Positions 40,486 to 50,021 of a stretch of DNA of 64,000 nucleotides are shown here, in pieces (the first letter of the stretch is position 1; each line of letters opens with the position of its first letter). Where the stretch lies: positions 31,499-95,498 of the forward strand of contig CACNXQ010000006.1 of assembly GCA_902624455.1 (NCBI GenBank), read 5' to 3'. The DNA is from an uncultured Pelagibacteraceae bacterium. GTDB taxonomy: Bacteria > Pseudomonadota > Alphaproteobacteria > Pelagibacterales > AG-422-B15. Under the pieces are notes generated by a model. It did no database searches. It worked only from the letters and a program-made list of their open reading frames with translations, and was not told the DNA's origin. A program made the position numbers and the translations under genes.

Positions 40486-42678
40486 TTATGCTGCTTGACT
40501 AGATTTACCACTGCCATGAAAATTTTCATTTTTGGCAGCCATGTCCCTAAGAAGTTTACATGGAGTAAATCTTTCACCATATTTTTGAGCAAGTTTGTCA
40601 GCTTCAGCAACAAACTCTTTTATCCCTATCATATCTATGAAAGATAAAGGTCCGCCAGTCCACGGAGCCATACCCCAGCCAAGAATTGCCCCAACATCCG
40701 CATCTCTTACATCCGTAAGCACGCCTTCTTCGTAACACTTGGCAGTTTCTAGTGCTTGAATATATAAAAATCTCTTTTTTAATTCTTCAGCATCAGGCTG
40801 TTCATCTGCCTGCTTGCATAAGTTGGATAATTCGGGCCAAAGAAACTTCTTTCCATTTTCTGGATATTCATAAAAGCCTTTATTATTTTTCTTTCCATAG
40901 CGCCCTTGTTTTTCAACCATCTCCTCAAGTATTTTGTGCATCGGTGTTATCGGGTACTCTTTACCTTCAGCTTCCATATCTTTTTGTGTTTGAGTTGTAA
41001 CTTTCCAAGCAAGATCAAGAGCTACAGCATCTGATAAAGCTAGAGGGGCCATCGGCATACCGGTCATTTTACCCGCATTCTCAATTAGCGCAGGATTGAT
41101 ACCCTCTGTTAACATCGCAACTCCCTCACCAGTATATGTTCCAAATACCCTACTTGTGTAAAAACCACGACTATCATTAACGACAATTGGTGTTTTTTTA
41201 ATCTTTTGAACGTAGTCCATTGTCTTAGCAAGTGTCTCTTGAGAAGTTTCTTTTCCCATTATAACTTCAACTAGTGGCATTCTTTCAACCGGTGAAAAAT
41301 AATGAATCCCAATAAAATTAGCAGGTCTTTGAGATTTTTCTGCAAGCCCAGATATAGGAAGAGTTGATGTATTTGATCCAAATACTGCATCGTCTGCAAT
41401 CTGACTTTCAGCTTTTGCAGTTACATCGGCTTTAATATCTCTATTCTCAAAAACAGCCTCAACGATTAAATCTGCTCCTTTTAAATGAGCGTAGTCTGTT
41501 GTTGGCGTTATTAAACTTAAAAGTTTTTCTTTTTTTTCTTCTGTAGTTTTCTTTTTGCTCAATAATTTGTTAAGAATATTTTCTGAGTACTCTTTACCCT
41601 TATCTGCAGCCCCTTGATCAACATCAATCAAGACAACCTCTATTCCAGCTTTAGCGGTTACATAAGCTATTCCAGCTCCCATTAATCCTGCGCCAAGAAT
41701 TCCGATCTTTTTTACGTCATATTTATCAAATTCTTTAGGTCTTCTTGCGCCTTTGCTTAATGCTTGCATGTTCACAAATAAACTTCGAACCATGTTTTGT
41801 GCACGTGGATCCATAACAACTTTTGTAAAATACCTCGCTTCAATTCGTAGTCCTGCATCAATTGGAACTTGAACTCCTTCATATACAGCAGACAAGATTG
41901 CAGTTTGAGCTGGATAATTATTGTAAGAATTTTTTCTAAGAGAAGATGAGGCAGCAGCCCAAAGCATCATTCCCTTCGGTGTATATGGAAGTCCACCAGG
42001 AAATTTGTAACCCTTTTCATCCCAAGGCTGAACTGCTTTACCGCCATCAATAATATATTTTTTTGCAGCATCAATAAGGTCTTTCTCATCAACAACTTCA
42101 TTTATTAAACCTGCAGCAAGTGCTTTCTTCGGAGTAAGAGGTGTGCCAGCAAGAAGAAAACCCATCATTTCTTGAGTAACACCAGCTAGTCTTGGTACTC
42201 TTTGAGTGCCACCAGCGCCAGGGATTAATCCCACTTTTGCTTCAGGCTGACCAATTTGAATTTTATCATTGTCAATCGCAACTCTATAATGACATGAAAG
42301 GCAAATTTCAAAGCCCCCACCTAAAGCATGACCATTAATAGCGGCGACGAAGGGCTTACCAGATGTTTCCATGTTTCTGAAAAGCATCTGCATTTCCATA
42401 TTTCCATTATAAATTTTTTCTGCAGCCTTTACTCTATCTTCATTGACTTTATCAAATCCAAAAACATCTGACGATGTAAGATCTGCACCAGCTATAAAAG
42501 CATCCTTAGCGCTTCTGAGAACAATGCCTTTAACATTGTCATCTTTGATACATTTTTCGATGATTTCTTTGTATTCTGCAATTGATCGAAGATTAAGAAC
42601 ATTCATTGATCTATCTTCTAGATCCCAGGTAACAACAGCAATGCCATTGCTGTCTATTTCGTAACTTACATCAGCCAT
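40486..42678 (-). CDS. fadB: Bifunctional enoyl-CoA hydratase/3-hydroxyacyl-CoA dehydrogenase
   Basis: It performs the middle two steps of fatty acid beta-oxidation. The 730 residues carry an N-terminal crotonase domain (FIAGADL, NGHALGGGFEICLSCHYR, GLIPGAGGTQRVPRL) and a C-terminal NAD-binding dehydrogenase (GILGAGLMGAGIAYVTA, GSNTSTLPIS, FIGIHYFSPVERMPLVEVI). It follows the thiolase gene after 17 bases, with AAGGAA before the ATG. FadJ-type is an alternative name. Confidence 0.93.
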   Translation of the reverse strand: MADVSYEIDSNGIAVVTWDLEDRSMNVLNLRSIAEYKEIIEKCIKDDNVKGIVLRSAKDAFIAGADLTSSDVFGFDKVNEDRVKAAEKIYNGNMEMQMLFRNMETSGKPFVAAINGHALGGGFEICLSCHYRVAIDNDKIQIGQPEAKVGLIPGAGGTQRVPRLAGVTQEMMGFLLAGTPLTPKKALAAGLINEVVDEKDLIDAAKKYIIDGGKAVQPWDEKGYKFPGGLPYTPKGMMLWAAASSSLRKNSYNNYPAQTAILSAVYEGVQVPIDAGLRIEARYFTKVVMDPRAQNMVRSLFVNMQALSKGARRPKEFDKYDVKKIGILGAGLMGAGIAYVTAKAGIEVVLIDVDQGAADKGKEYSENILNKLLSKKKTTEEKKEKLLSLITPTTDYAHLKGADLIVEAVFENRDIKADVTAKAESQIADDAVFGSNTSTLPISGLAEKSQRPANFIGIHYFSPVERMPLVEVIMGKETSQETLAKTMDYVQKIKKTPIVVNDSRGFYTSRVFGTYTGEGVAMLTEGINPALIENAGKMTGMPMAPLALSDAVALDLAWKVTTQTQKDMEAEGKEYPITPMHKILEEMVEKQGRYGKKNNKGFYEYPENGKKFLWPELSNLCKQADEQPDAEELKKRFLYIQALETAKCYEEGVLTDVRDADVGAILGWGMAPWTGGPLSFIDMIGIKEFVAEADKLAQKYGERFTPCKLLRDMAAKNENFHGSGKSSQAA

Positions 42679-42695
42679 ATGTTTTATTCCTTATT

Positions 42696-43904
42696 TTAAA
42701 CGCGCTCTATAACGGTAGCAGTTCCCATACCGCCACCAACACACAACGTTGCTAAGGCAGTAGATTTGTTTGATCTCTCAAGTTCATCAAGAACTGTTCC
42801 AAGTATCATTGCTCCTGTTGCACCAAGTGGATGGCCCATTGCAATAGCTCCACCATTAACATTTATGTCAGAGTGATCAATTCCCATGTGGTCAAGGTAT
42901 CTCAATACGACAACTGCAAATGCTTCATTCAGCTCCCATATATCAATGTCACCTTTATTCATGCCAAGATTCTTCAATAACTTATCAGAAACGTAACCTG
43001 GTCCAGTAAGCATAATGCTTGGCTCAGATCCAATTGAAGCAAAACCTTTTATTTTAGCTCTCGGCTTCAAACCATGTTTCTCACCCATTTCTTTGTTACC
43101 TAATAAAATACCCGCAGCTCCATCGACAATACCAGAAGAGTTTCCTGCAGTATGGACATGATTTACTTTTTCGACCTCTGGATACCTTTGCTGAATGGTG
43201 GCATCAAATCCAGCCATTTCACCCATCATTGCAAACGAAGGATCTAATGAGCCTAATGATTGCATTGTAGCATCAGGTCTCATGTGTTCATCATGATCTA
43301 GTATAGTAAGTCCATTAATATCCTTTACTGGAGTAATGGATTTATCAAACCTTTTCTCATCCCAAGCCTTTTTTGCTCTCTTTTGACTTTCAATTGCATA
43401 ACTATCTACATCATCTCTTGAGAAACCAAATTTTGATGCAATCATATCTGCACTAATACCTTGAGGAACAAAATAGTTTTTAATTGCTACTGAAGGATCT
43501 GCAACCATTGCACCACCATCAGATCCCATTGGAACTCTTGACATGGATTCAACACCGCCACCAATTGACATTTGAGCTTGACCAGACATTACTTGTGCTG
43601 CAGCCATATTTGTAGCCTCTAGTCCTGAAGCACAAAACCTGTTTATTTGAACTCCTGAAACGGATTGATCAAAATCTGAATTAAGAACTGCTGATCTTGC
43701 AATATTTGCTCCCTGTTCTCCAACTGGGGCAACACAACCTAAAACAACATCATCTACATCAGATGTGTCTAAGTTATTTCTTTCTTTAATATTGTTTAAT
43801 ACTTGAGTAGACAGCTCTAAAGCTGTTACTTCATGTAACGTTCCATTTTTCTTTCCCTTGCCACGAGGGGTTCTAATCGCATCGTAAATATAGCAGTCAG
43901 TCAT
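42696..43904 (-). CDS. fadA: Acetyl-CoA C-acyltransferase (thiolase)
   Basis: Thiolase cleaves 3-ketoacyl-CoA in the last step of beta-oxidation. The 402 residues have the nucleophilic Cys in [12 protein letters not shown], the His in [15 protein letters not shown] and the second Cys in [18 protein letters not shown] site lies before the ATG. It leads a two-gene unit with fadB. The 137 bases upstream (43905-44041) show no further gene. Confidence 0.92.
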   Translation of the reverse strand: MTDCYIYDAIRTPRGKGKKNGTLHEVTALELSTQVLNNIKERNNLDTSDVDDVVLGCVAPVGEQGANIARSAVLNSDFDQSVSGVQINRFCASGLEATNMAAAQVMSGQAQMSIGGGVESMSRVPMGSDGGAMVADPSVAIKNYFVPQGISADMIASKFGFSRDDVDSYAIESQKRAKKAWDEKRFDKSITPVKDINGLTILDHDEHMRPDATMQSLGSLDPSFAMMGEMAGFDATIQQRYPEVEKVNHVHTAGNSSGIVDGAAGILLGNKEMGEKHGLKPRAKIKGFASIGSEPSIMLTGPGYVSDKLLKNLGMNKGDIDIWELNEAFAVVVLRYLDHMGIDHSDINVNGGAIAMGHPLGATGAMILGTVLDELERSNKSTALATLCVGGGMGTATVIERV

Positions 43905-44041
43905 GTTAAAGCTCCATAGTTTAATGAGAATGTCGATTATAGTTATTCAAAATGATCTAACAATACTAAAAAACTAGGCAAAAAAATTAATATTAATGAT
44001 AAAGGTAAATAAAATCAGTACTTTAAGAGTAAGTTAAATAT

Positions 44042-44797
44042 TCAAATTTCTATATCAAAATACTGCGTTGTGTCAGGAGAGCCATTTGCGTATTTATAAA
44101 CTGGTTTGTTTTTTCCATAATTGGGTTGAAAAGTTGGTAATGCTATCAAAGATGATGAAACAGTTTGAAACCCCATATCTGTTTTAACGCACATCGCGCT
44201 TAAGGGGTCATTATTTTTGCTATAAGTACTTCCAAGCAACATTTCCCAATCTTGCCACTCTTGTTTTGAGGGATTTGGTTGATTTGATAATGAAAATTTT
44301 TCAAGATAGTTTTTAATTCTATCTGAACTTAAATCATTTCGATCGTAAGCAGTGATCATAGAAAGACCATCGGGTATATTAAAATACTCTATTGATTCAC
44401 TATCTTCGTCTGACTTTATCCAATAAGCATTTAAATTATCTGCTATGAACATATTAAATCCCCTGTAAGAATTTTTCTCAATTTCAATCATTGCATTTAA
44501 TGACTCAGATGCATCCGCATGTTCAAGAGCATCTAAAACTAATTCTCCACGACTTCTTTTGTCTGATGCAGGTCCAAGAGTGTTCATTCTGTTCATTATT
44601 GCTGCAACCAAACCATAGTCATTTATTCCAAGCCATGTTCCACCTGCGCTTAAATCTTTACCAGCGATTATATGTGGACGATCGTCCCAATGTCTTCCGG
44701 GAGAAAGGCTTTCTCTGTCTGCCATCTCATCTCTATTGGCGCCCAATATTAGAGGCCATTCATTATCCGATTGTTTTAGAATTACGATAGAACACAT
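44042..44797 (-). CDS. NRDE/TANGO2-family protein
   Basis: It belongs to the NRDE family (eukaryotic homologue TANGO2), linked to haem or lipid handling but without an agreed reaction. The 251 residues begin MCSIVILKQ with Cys at position 2, then ILGANRDEMADRES with the NRDE motif, and GGTWLGINDYGLVAAIMNR. It is divergent from the patatin gene across 36 bases. Function not assigned. Confidence 0.85.
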   Translation of the reverse strand: MCSIVILKQSDNEWPLILGANRDEMADRESLSPGRHWDDRPHIIAGKDLSAGGTWLGINDYGLVAAIMNRMNTLGPASDKRSRGELVLDALEHADASESLNAMIEIEKNSYRGFNMFIADNLNAYWIKSDEDSESIEYFNIPDGLSMITAYDRNDLSSDRIKNYLEKFSLSNQPNPSKQEWQDWEMLLGSTYSKNNDPLSAMCVKTDMGFQTVSSSLIALPTFQPNYGKNKPVYKYANGSPDTTQYFDIEI

Positions 44798-44833
44798 TTG
44801 ATTTTTTCTATAATTTTACTAATTTAATTTTAC

Positions 44834-45679
44834 ATGGAAAACAAAAAAACAGCTCTAATTGTTGAAGGTGGTGGACAAAGAGGTGTTTTTTCTTTTGGAA
44901 TTACTGATACTTTTATCAAAGAAAATTACGATCCATTCGACATTTATATCGGTGTATCAAATGGTGTAGCCGTTCTCTGCTGGTATCTGATTAGAGAAAC
45001 AGACAATAATCTTGAAAAAATGCTTTATGCTGCAAGAGGAGATTATTTAGATTACAAAAATATTTTCACTGGCGGCGATATAATAAAATTTCACAAAATG
45101 TACAAAGACGGAGAAAAATTATTTAAGCCAAATATGGAGAAAATAAAATTAAATGTGCAAGGTAAAAAATATATTGCCGTCGTTACTGATGCTGTAAGTG
45201 CACAAGCAGAATATCTTGAATTCGGGGATGAAGAATGGATGCCCAAGATGATTGCTTCGGGTACTTTGCCGGTACTCGTAAGAACTCCAAGCATAATTGA
45301 TGGGAAACGTAAGTTTGATGGTGGTGTAGCGGATCCTTTGCCCGTCAAAAAAGCTTATGAATTAGGAGCTAAACGTATTGTAATCATTAGGACTTATGAA
45401 AAAGCCTTCAAAAGAAAACTAAAACTTGAAAACTATATCGGTGCATTTTTTTCTAAAGAATTTCCTGAACTTAGAAAAGCTCTTCTAAGTCACGATAAAA
45501 CATACAACAAAGCATTAGACTTTATTCAAAATCCTCCTCAAGATTGTGAAATTATACAGCTATGTCCACCATCGAGACTTAGATCTAAAAGAGATACTAA
45601 AAATATTGATATTTTAAAAGCTGATTATGATTTGGGTAGAAGCATTGCAGAGAATTATCTTATTAATTTAGATAACTGA
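44834..45679 (+). CDS. Patatin-like phospholipase
   Basis: A predicted lipid acyl hydrolase with a Ser-Asp dyad. The 281 residues show the oxyanion motif VEGGGQRGVFSFGI, the nucleophile Ser in IGVSNGVAVL (a GxSxG variant), and the catalytic Asp in FDGGVADPLPV. It is of the YjjU type in length and layout. Its end overlaps the convergent esterase gene by 12 bases. Confidence 0.85.
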   Translation: MENKKTALIVEGGGQRGVFSFGITDTFIKENYDPFDIYIGVSNGVAVLCWYLIRETDNNLEKMLYAARGDYLDYKNIFTGGDIIKFHKMYKDGEKLFKPNMEKIKLNVQGKKYIAVVTDAVSAQAEYLEFGDEEWMPKMIASGTLPVLVRTPSIIDGKRKFDGGVADPLPVKKAYELGAKRIVIIRTYEKAFKRKLKLENYIGAFFSKEFPELRKALLSHDKTYNKALDFIQNPPQDCEIIQLCPPSRLRSKRDTKNIDILKADYDLGRSIAENYLINLDN

Positions 45680-46630
45680 TTTAATAAAATCATAAATTTT
45701 GTTTTCAACTTGTGTTGTGGTATCAGATGGAAATGCATTGAACGCATGATCTGCTCCGGGTACAATTATAATTTCTGCATCAGCGCCATAACTTAACCAT
45801 CGTCCATACATAAACAATGAGTCATCTAACAGTAAATCTCTTGTTCCAACTGTAAACAATGCTGGTGGCATGCCAGATAAGTCTCCCTGTATGGGTGAAA
45901 TGTCAGGTAAACTTAAATCTAAAGTGCCTTGAAAGTAGGAGTCTCTAAATTTTCTTATCATTTCATATGACAGTAAGAAAATCTCATCTGAACCTTGCTG
46001 TCTCAAAGCACTTGGTGTAAGTCGAGCGTCATAAGAACCGTAAATAAGATTTGCTCCCTTAACATTGCTTAAAAGTCCCTTACTCTTAAGTCTTTGAAGC
46101 GTAACGGCAGATAAGTTCGCGCCTGCTGACTCACCTCCAATAACTATTTTTTCAGTATTAAATTCACTCATGGAATTTTCTATCAACCAAATTGCTGCGG
46201 CTTCGCAATCATCGGGTGCAGCCGGGTATGGATTTGCTGGTGCAAGCCTATATTCTACACTGACCACTACACAATTAAGATCATTTGAAATTTTCTCCAA
46301 TGACTGATCTTGCATATCTGCGGCTCCAATACAATGACCTCCACCATGAATATGTAAATATACAAAATTAGGAGTATCGTTATTAAATATTCTAATTGTT
46401 ACTTTCTTGTTATCCTGATTGATTAGCCTATTTTCAGCTTTCTCAGAATATGGCTGAGACTCAAGTAATCCACCACCTTTTCTTCTTATATCTTGTAATA
46501 CTTCAAATGGTATTTCATGAGATGGAGGCGCATTAATGAGAAGGCTTTTTATGTGATCATTCATCTCATGAATATCTTTTGATATGCTTCTTTCATCAAA
46601 AGCTTCTATACAAAGCTTTTCAAAAATCAT
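45668..46630 (-). CDS. Alpha/beta hydrolase, HSL-type esterase
   Basis: A carboxylesterase of the hormone-sensitive-lipase class (family IV). The 320 residues contain the oxyanion motif HIHGGGHCIGA, the nucleophile in VIGGESAGANLSA, the Asp in GTRDLLLDDS and the His in GADHAFNAFP. No signal peptide, so it is likely cytoplasmic. The start overlaps the transporter gene upstream by 4 bases, implying cotranscription. Substrate unknown. Confidence 0.88.
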   Translation of the reverse strand: MIFEKLCIEAFDERSISKDIHEMNDHIKSLLINAPPSHEIPFEVLQDIRRKGGGLLESQPYSEKAENRLINQDNKKVTIRIFNNDTPNFVYLHIHGGGHCIGAADMQDQSLEKISNDLNCVVVSVEYRLAPANPYPAAPDDCEAAAIWLIENSMSEFNTEKIVIGGESAGANLSAVTLQRLKSKGLLSNVKGANLIYGSYDARLTPSALRQQGSDEIFLLSYEMIRKFRDSYFQGTLDLSLPDISPIQGDLSGMPPALFTVGTRDLLLDDSLFMYGRWLSYGADAEIIIVPGADHAFNAFPSDTTTQVENKIYDFIKSVI

Positions 46631-47223
46631 GTGGAAGCTCTTTTTTTAATAAAAGAAAAGAGACTATTTAAAACAACAAAGTACATTGGTAAAAAAGCCA
46701 AATAACAAACGATTAATTTAAATATAAAATCATTAGTTGCAATATTGACCCAATTATCATGCATAAACTCATCGTTACCTTGATAAAATGCAACCCCATA
46801 GAATAAGTAGGTATCTATTAATTGGGCAAAGAAAGTACTAATGGATGGAGCAGCAAACCAATATCTGCTCATTTTTAAACCTGTCTCATTGAATTTATTT
46901 CTCATTTTAGAAAAAACAAATACATCTAGCAACTGTCCCAGTGCATAAGCAGTAACTGATGCAATAGCAATTCTAAGATCTGCAAAGTAATATGAAATAA
47001 TGAATGCTGGTATGAATGCAAAAATAATTATCCGTCTTGCTTCTCTCGAACCAGATAATCTCACTGTTAAATCAGTGGCTAATATGATGAAAGGGAAAGT
47101 GAAAGTTGCAATAGTAAAATTAAATCCTGCAAAACTAATCGGAAACTGAACTAGGTAATTAGAAATTCCAATAATGAAACAATGGAAAACTACTAAATTA
47201 AAAATAAGATTTTTATTCGTCAT
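46627..47223 (-). CDS. VUT-family transporter, probable queuosine precursor transporter
   Basis: An inner-membrane protein of the YhhQ/VUT family, which imports preQ0/preQ1 for queuosine synthesis. The 198 residues have about six helices. The family segment FIILATDLTVRLSGSREARR and AYALGQLLDVFVFSKMRNK are clear. It overlaps its neighbours on both sides by 4 bases in a run with an esterase and a LysE exporter, so its true partner is unclear. Confidence 0.8.
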   Translation of the reverse strand: MTNKNLIFNLVVFHCFIIGISNYLVQFPISFAGFNFTIATFTFPFIILATDLTVRLSGSREARRIIIFAFIPAFIISYYFADLRIAIASVTAYALGQLLDVFVFSKMRNKFNETGLKMSRYWFAAPSISTFFAQLIDTYLFYGVAFYQGNDEFMHDNWVNIATNDFIFKLIVCYLAFLPMYFVVLNSLFSFIKKRAST

Positions 47224-47837
47224 GATGCTAAATCTAAATTAATCCAAATAATTGTTAAAACCAGCAAAAATGCCATCAGTGCATTAAATATCTTTATACC
47301 ACGCGCTGACTTAATGAATTGTCCAATAAAGACACCAACTGAAGTCCAGGTTATCACAGCAATAATATTTGAGATAGTGAAAGCAATCAAAATGTAGATC
47401 ATTCCTTCGTTAAAGCTGCTTATGAATTTGAAATTTATATGATCTGTATAAATAGAAATAGTCGTTATAGCCATCATTACACCTTTCGGGTTTACATACT
47501 GAAATAATGACGATTCCATGAATGTTATCGGTTTAGATTTTGATAAATCTTCGGTATTTACTGATGAGTAAATACGATAAGACAAATATAAAAGATATAT
47601 CGAACCAACGATCCTGAGAACGAATTGTATAATTGGATATTTTGAAAATATCACTGTCAAACCAAGCCCAAAAACGATTATCAATGACAAAAAACCAAGT
47701 ACAACTCCAAGCATATGTGGGATTGACTTTATATAACCAAAATTTTTTCCAGATGCAGTGAGCATAATATTATTTGGTCCTGGTGTCCCAGACTGGACAA
47801 TGCAAAGTATTAAAAGTGGAATAAAATACTCAATCAT
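47220..47837 (-). CDS. LysE/RhtB-family amino acid exporter
   Basis: A six-helix exporter of amino acids or derivatives. The 205 residues begin with the family motif CIVQSGTPGPNNIMLTASGKNFGY and include FQYVNPKGVMMAITTIS. Normal length. It is cotranscribed with the VUT transporter. Substrate cannot be told from sequence. Confidence 0.87.
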   Translation of the reverse strand: MIEYFIPLLILCIVQSGTPGPNNIMLTASGKNFGYIKSIPHMLGVVLGFLSLIIVFGLGLTVIFSKYPIIQFVLRIVGSIYLLYLSYRIYSSVNTEDLSKSKPITFMESSLFQYVNPKGVMMAITTISIYTDHINFKFISSFNEGMIYILIAFTISNIIAVITWTSVGVFIGQFIKSARGIKIFNALMAFLLVLTIIWINLDLAS

Positions 47838-47846
47838 AATTGTTTA

Positions 47847-48365
47847 TTAAACTTGTAGAAAAAAAATTAAAGTTAAAACTACAATTATAGTTGGAAGAAT
47901 TAAATTGTGTAGATTTTCGTCTACATAAACTACTTTAATTTCATTATTTATTTTGAATGGTAAATGTTTGTCTTTATTGAACGGAAGAATTTTTAATTTA
48001 CGTCCAAATGTGTATTTAAAGGGAACTCTTCCACCAGGATCAGATAAAGTTCCATTAAATAAAGGCATAAAAAACACTGTTAAAAAAAATGAAAAAACAA
48101 AACCAAAAAACCAAATTAGCCACAAATAAATTTGATATGGGTAATAAAAATCTGGTATGTAATACCATAAAATAACTAGATTAATTAATGCAACAGGATA
48201 GAACCCCAATACTTGCCATACAACATGAAATCTTGCATGACCAATCCATTTAGGATGGGTAGCATGAGTCTTATTAAAATCCGCAACTGTAGGTCCAACA
48301 GTAAGAAGTATAGTTATGATGGTAAAGATCACTCTAAGAAAAGAGTTAGCTTCGTAGAGATCCAT
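47847..48365 (-). CDS. Uncharacterised four-helix membrane protein
   Basis: I do not firmly recognise this family. The 172 residues show about four hydrophobic segments, the conserved-looking THATHPKWIGHARFHVVWQV near residue 35, and a cytoplasmic-type segment GTLSDPGGRVPFKYTFGRKL. The His-rich part recalls small membrane proteins of unknown function. It lies 3 bases after the VOC gene and 9 before the LysE gene, so it may belong with the degradation genes. Confidence 0.6.
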   Translation of the reverse strand: MDLYEANSFLRVIFTIITILLTVGPTVADFNKTHATHPKWIGHARFHVVWQVLGFYPVALINLVILWYYIPDFYYPYQIYLWLIWFFGFVFSFFLTVFFMPLFNGTLSDPGGRVPFKYTFGRKLKILPFNKDKHLPFKINNEIKVVYVDENLHNLILPTIIVVLTLIFFLQV

Positions 48366-48368
48366 GTA

Positions 48369-49064
48369 TTACTTATACTTTTTTGTCATTTTGACTGCAG
48401 CCTCTATGCCAGAAACAGGTGATTTACCCTCGGGAACAGTGTTTCCCTTCTTTATAAGTGTCTCATAGTCTGCGCCTTCTTGATACATTTTATATAAAAT
48501 ATCTATATCCATATTAGTTCCAACTGGCTCCTCAGGAAATCCTCCATCAGTGACTGCTTTCTCAAATTCTTCTTCGTTTTTCCAATGTTCGTAAAATAAT
48601 TCAACTAAATTTCCATCTGGATCTTTATAATACATTCCACTTATCCAACCATGATTAATGGTCCAGTATGGTTTAAGACCTCTTTTCTTTGCATTATTGT
48701 AAAATTCAAACCATTTTTCAATTGGGGTCATTCGATAGGACACATGATCAAGGCCGATAATATCTGGAGTATTTCGATTCAACCAATTTTTTAAACTTAA
48801 AATTAATTTTGCAATGAATGGAATTCTTTTTAAAGCAGGTGAAGTGTTTGCAATTGCAATCCGATGATGTTCTTCATCAAATGCCAAGAATGCAATGTCT
48901 TCACTATAATACATTGGTTCACAACCAAACAGATTAGTATAAAACTTTACCATTGCATCATAGTTGGTTGTTTTAAATGCGATATGATGAAGCTGATCTG
49001 GAGAATGCGGAGACCTGAATTTTTTATACAGCTTAAAATTAGTTGTAATATCTTTATTGCCCAT
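48369..49064 (-). CDS. VOC-family ring-cleavage dioxygenase-like protein
   Basis: A vicinal-oxygen-chelate protein with two beta-alpha modules. The 231 residues show candidate metal ligands His in QLHHIAFKTT, His in IGLDHVSYRM and Glu in PDGNLVELFYEHW. These are the ligand positions of type I extradiol dioxygenases, though the protein is shorter than BphC (about 290). It is divergent from the FAH-monooxygenase run across 58 bases, which favours a role in aromatic catabolism. A glyoxalase-like role is possible. Confidence 0.75.
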   Translation of the reverse strand: MGNKDITTNFKLYKKFRSPHSPDQLHHIAFKTTNYDAMVKFYTNLFGCEPMYYSEDIAFLAFDEEHHRIAIANTSPALKRIPFIAKLILSLKNWLNRNTPDIIGLDHVSYRMTPIEKWFEFYNNAKKRGLKPYWTINHGWISGMYYKDPDGNLVELFYEHWKNEEEFEKAVTDGGFPEEPVGTNMDIDILYKMYQEGADYETLIKKGNTVPEGKSPVSGIEAAVKMTKKYK

Positions 49065-49122
49065 AAGCTATTTATAATGTTACTTTATACATAAATCAAA
49101 ATTTTAAATTAAAATTTAAATA

Positions 49123-50016
49123 GTGAAATTAGTTACTTTTGAAAATAATAATCATATTTCTATCGGGGCCGTTAAGGATGACCATGTAATTGATTTTTCT
49201 AATTCTTCGCTACCAAATGAAATGATTGAATTTATCAAGCTTGGTGAAGAAGGATTGGATAAGGCAAACGATTTGATTGAGAGTCCTCAAAATGAGCTAT
49301 CAATAAACAACATAAAGTTATTAGCTCCTATTACAAAGCCAAGTAAAATTCTTGCTGTCGGACTGAACTACAATGAACATAAAGATGAAGTAGCGCAAAC
49401 CGCAGCTAAGACAATTGGCAAAGCACAAGAAAAATATCCAAATATATTCAATAAACAAAATAGTTCTGTAAATGGTCCGTATGATTTAATTCATAGACCT
49501 CGTGCATCAGAATTTTTAGATTATGAAGGCGAACTTGGTTTTATCATTGGTAAAAAATGCCGTCATGTACCTTACGATAAAGCAAATAGTGTGATTTACG
49601 GCTATACAGTTGTAAATGATGTTACCATAAGAGATTGGCAAATGCGTGGACCACCAATGACAATGACAATGGGAAAATCATGGGATACTCATTGCCCATT
49701 TGGACCCTATTTAGTGACAAGCGATGAGGTAGGTGATCCACATAATTTAAAGCTAGAAACGCATGTCAATGGGGAGTTGCGTCAATCAGCAAATACAAAT
49801 GATCTTATATTTAATTGTTTTACTTTAGTTGAATACTTATCAACTGCATTCACACTTGAACCTGGTGACTTAATTCCAACTGGAACACCCGCTGGTTCTG
49901 CAGTGATGAAGAGGAATTGGCTTGTAGCTGGAGATGAAATAAAAATTGAAATTGAAAAACTGGGCTTCATAAAAAATAAAGTAATTGAAGAACCAGAAGA
50001 TACACCCTTGTATTAG
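49123..50016 (+). CDS. Fumarylacetoacetate hydrolase-family protein
   Basis: It probably hydrolyses or isomerises a ring-cleavage product. The 297 residues contain ILAVGLNYNEHKDE, metal ligands in FLDYEGELGFIIGKK, YTVVNDVTIRDWQ, and PTGTPAGSAVMKR. The start is GTG at 49123; no ATG gives a full N-terminus. It leads a four-gene run and is divergent from the VOC gene. Confidence 0.88.
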   Translation: MKLVTFENNNHISIGAVKDDHVIDFSNSSLPNEMIEFIKLGEEGLDKANDLIESPQNELSINNIKLLAPITKPSKILAVGLNYNEHKDEVAQTAAKTIGKAQEKYPNIFNKQNSSVNGPYDLIHRPRASEFLDYEGELGFIIGKKCRHVPYDKANSVIYGYTVVNDVTIRDWQMRGPPMTMTMGKSWDTHCPFGPYLVTSDEVGDPHNLKLETHVNGELRQSANTNDLIFNCFTLVEYLSTAFTLEPGDLIPTGTPAGSAVMKRNWLVAGDEIKIEIEKLGFIKNKVIEEPEDTPLY

Positions 50017-50021
50017 ATCAC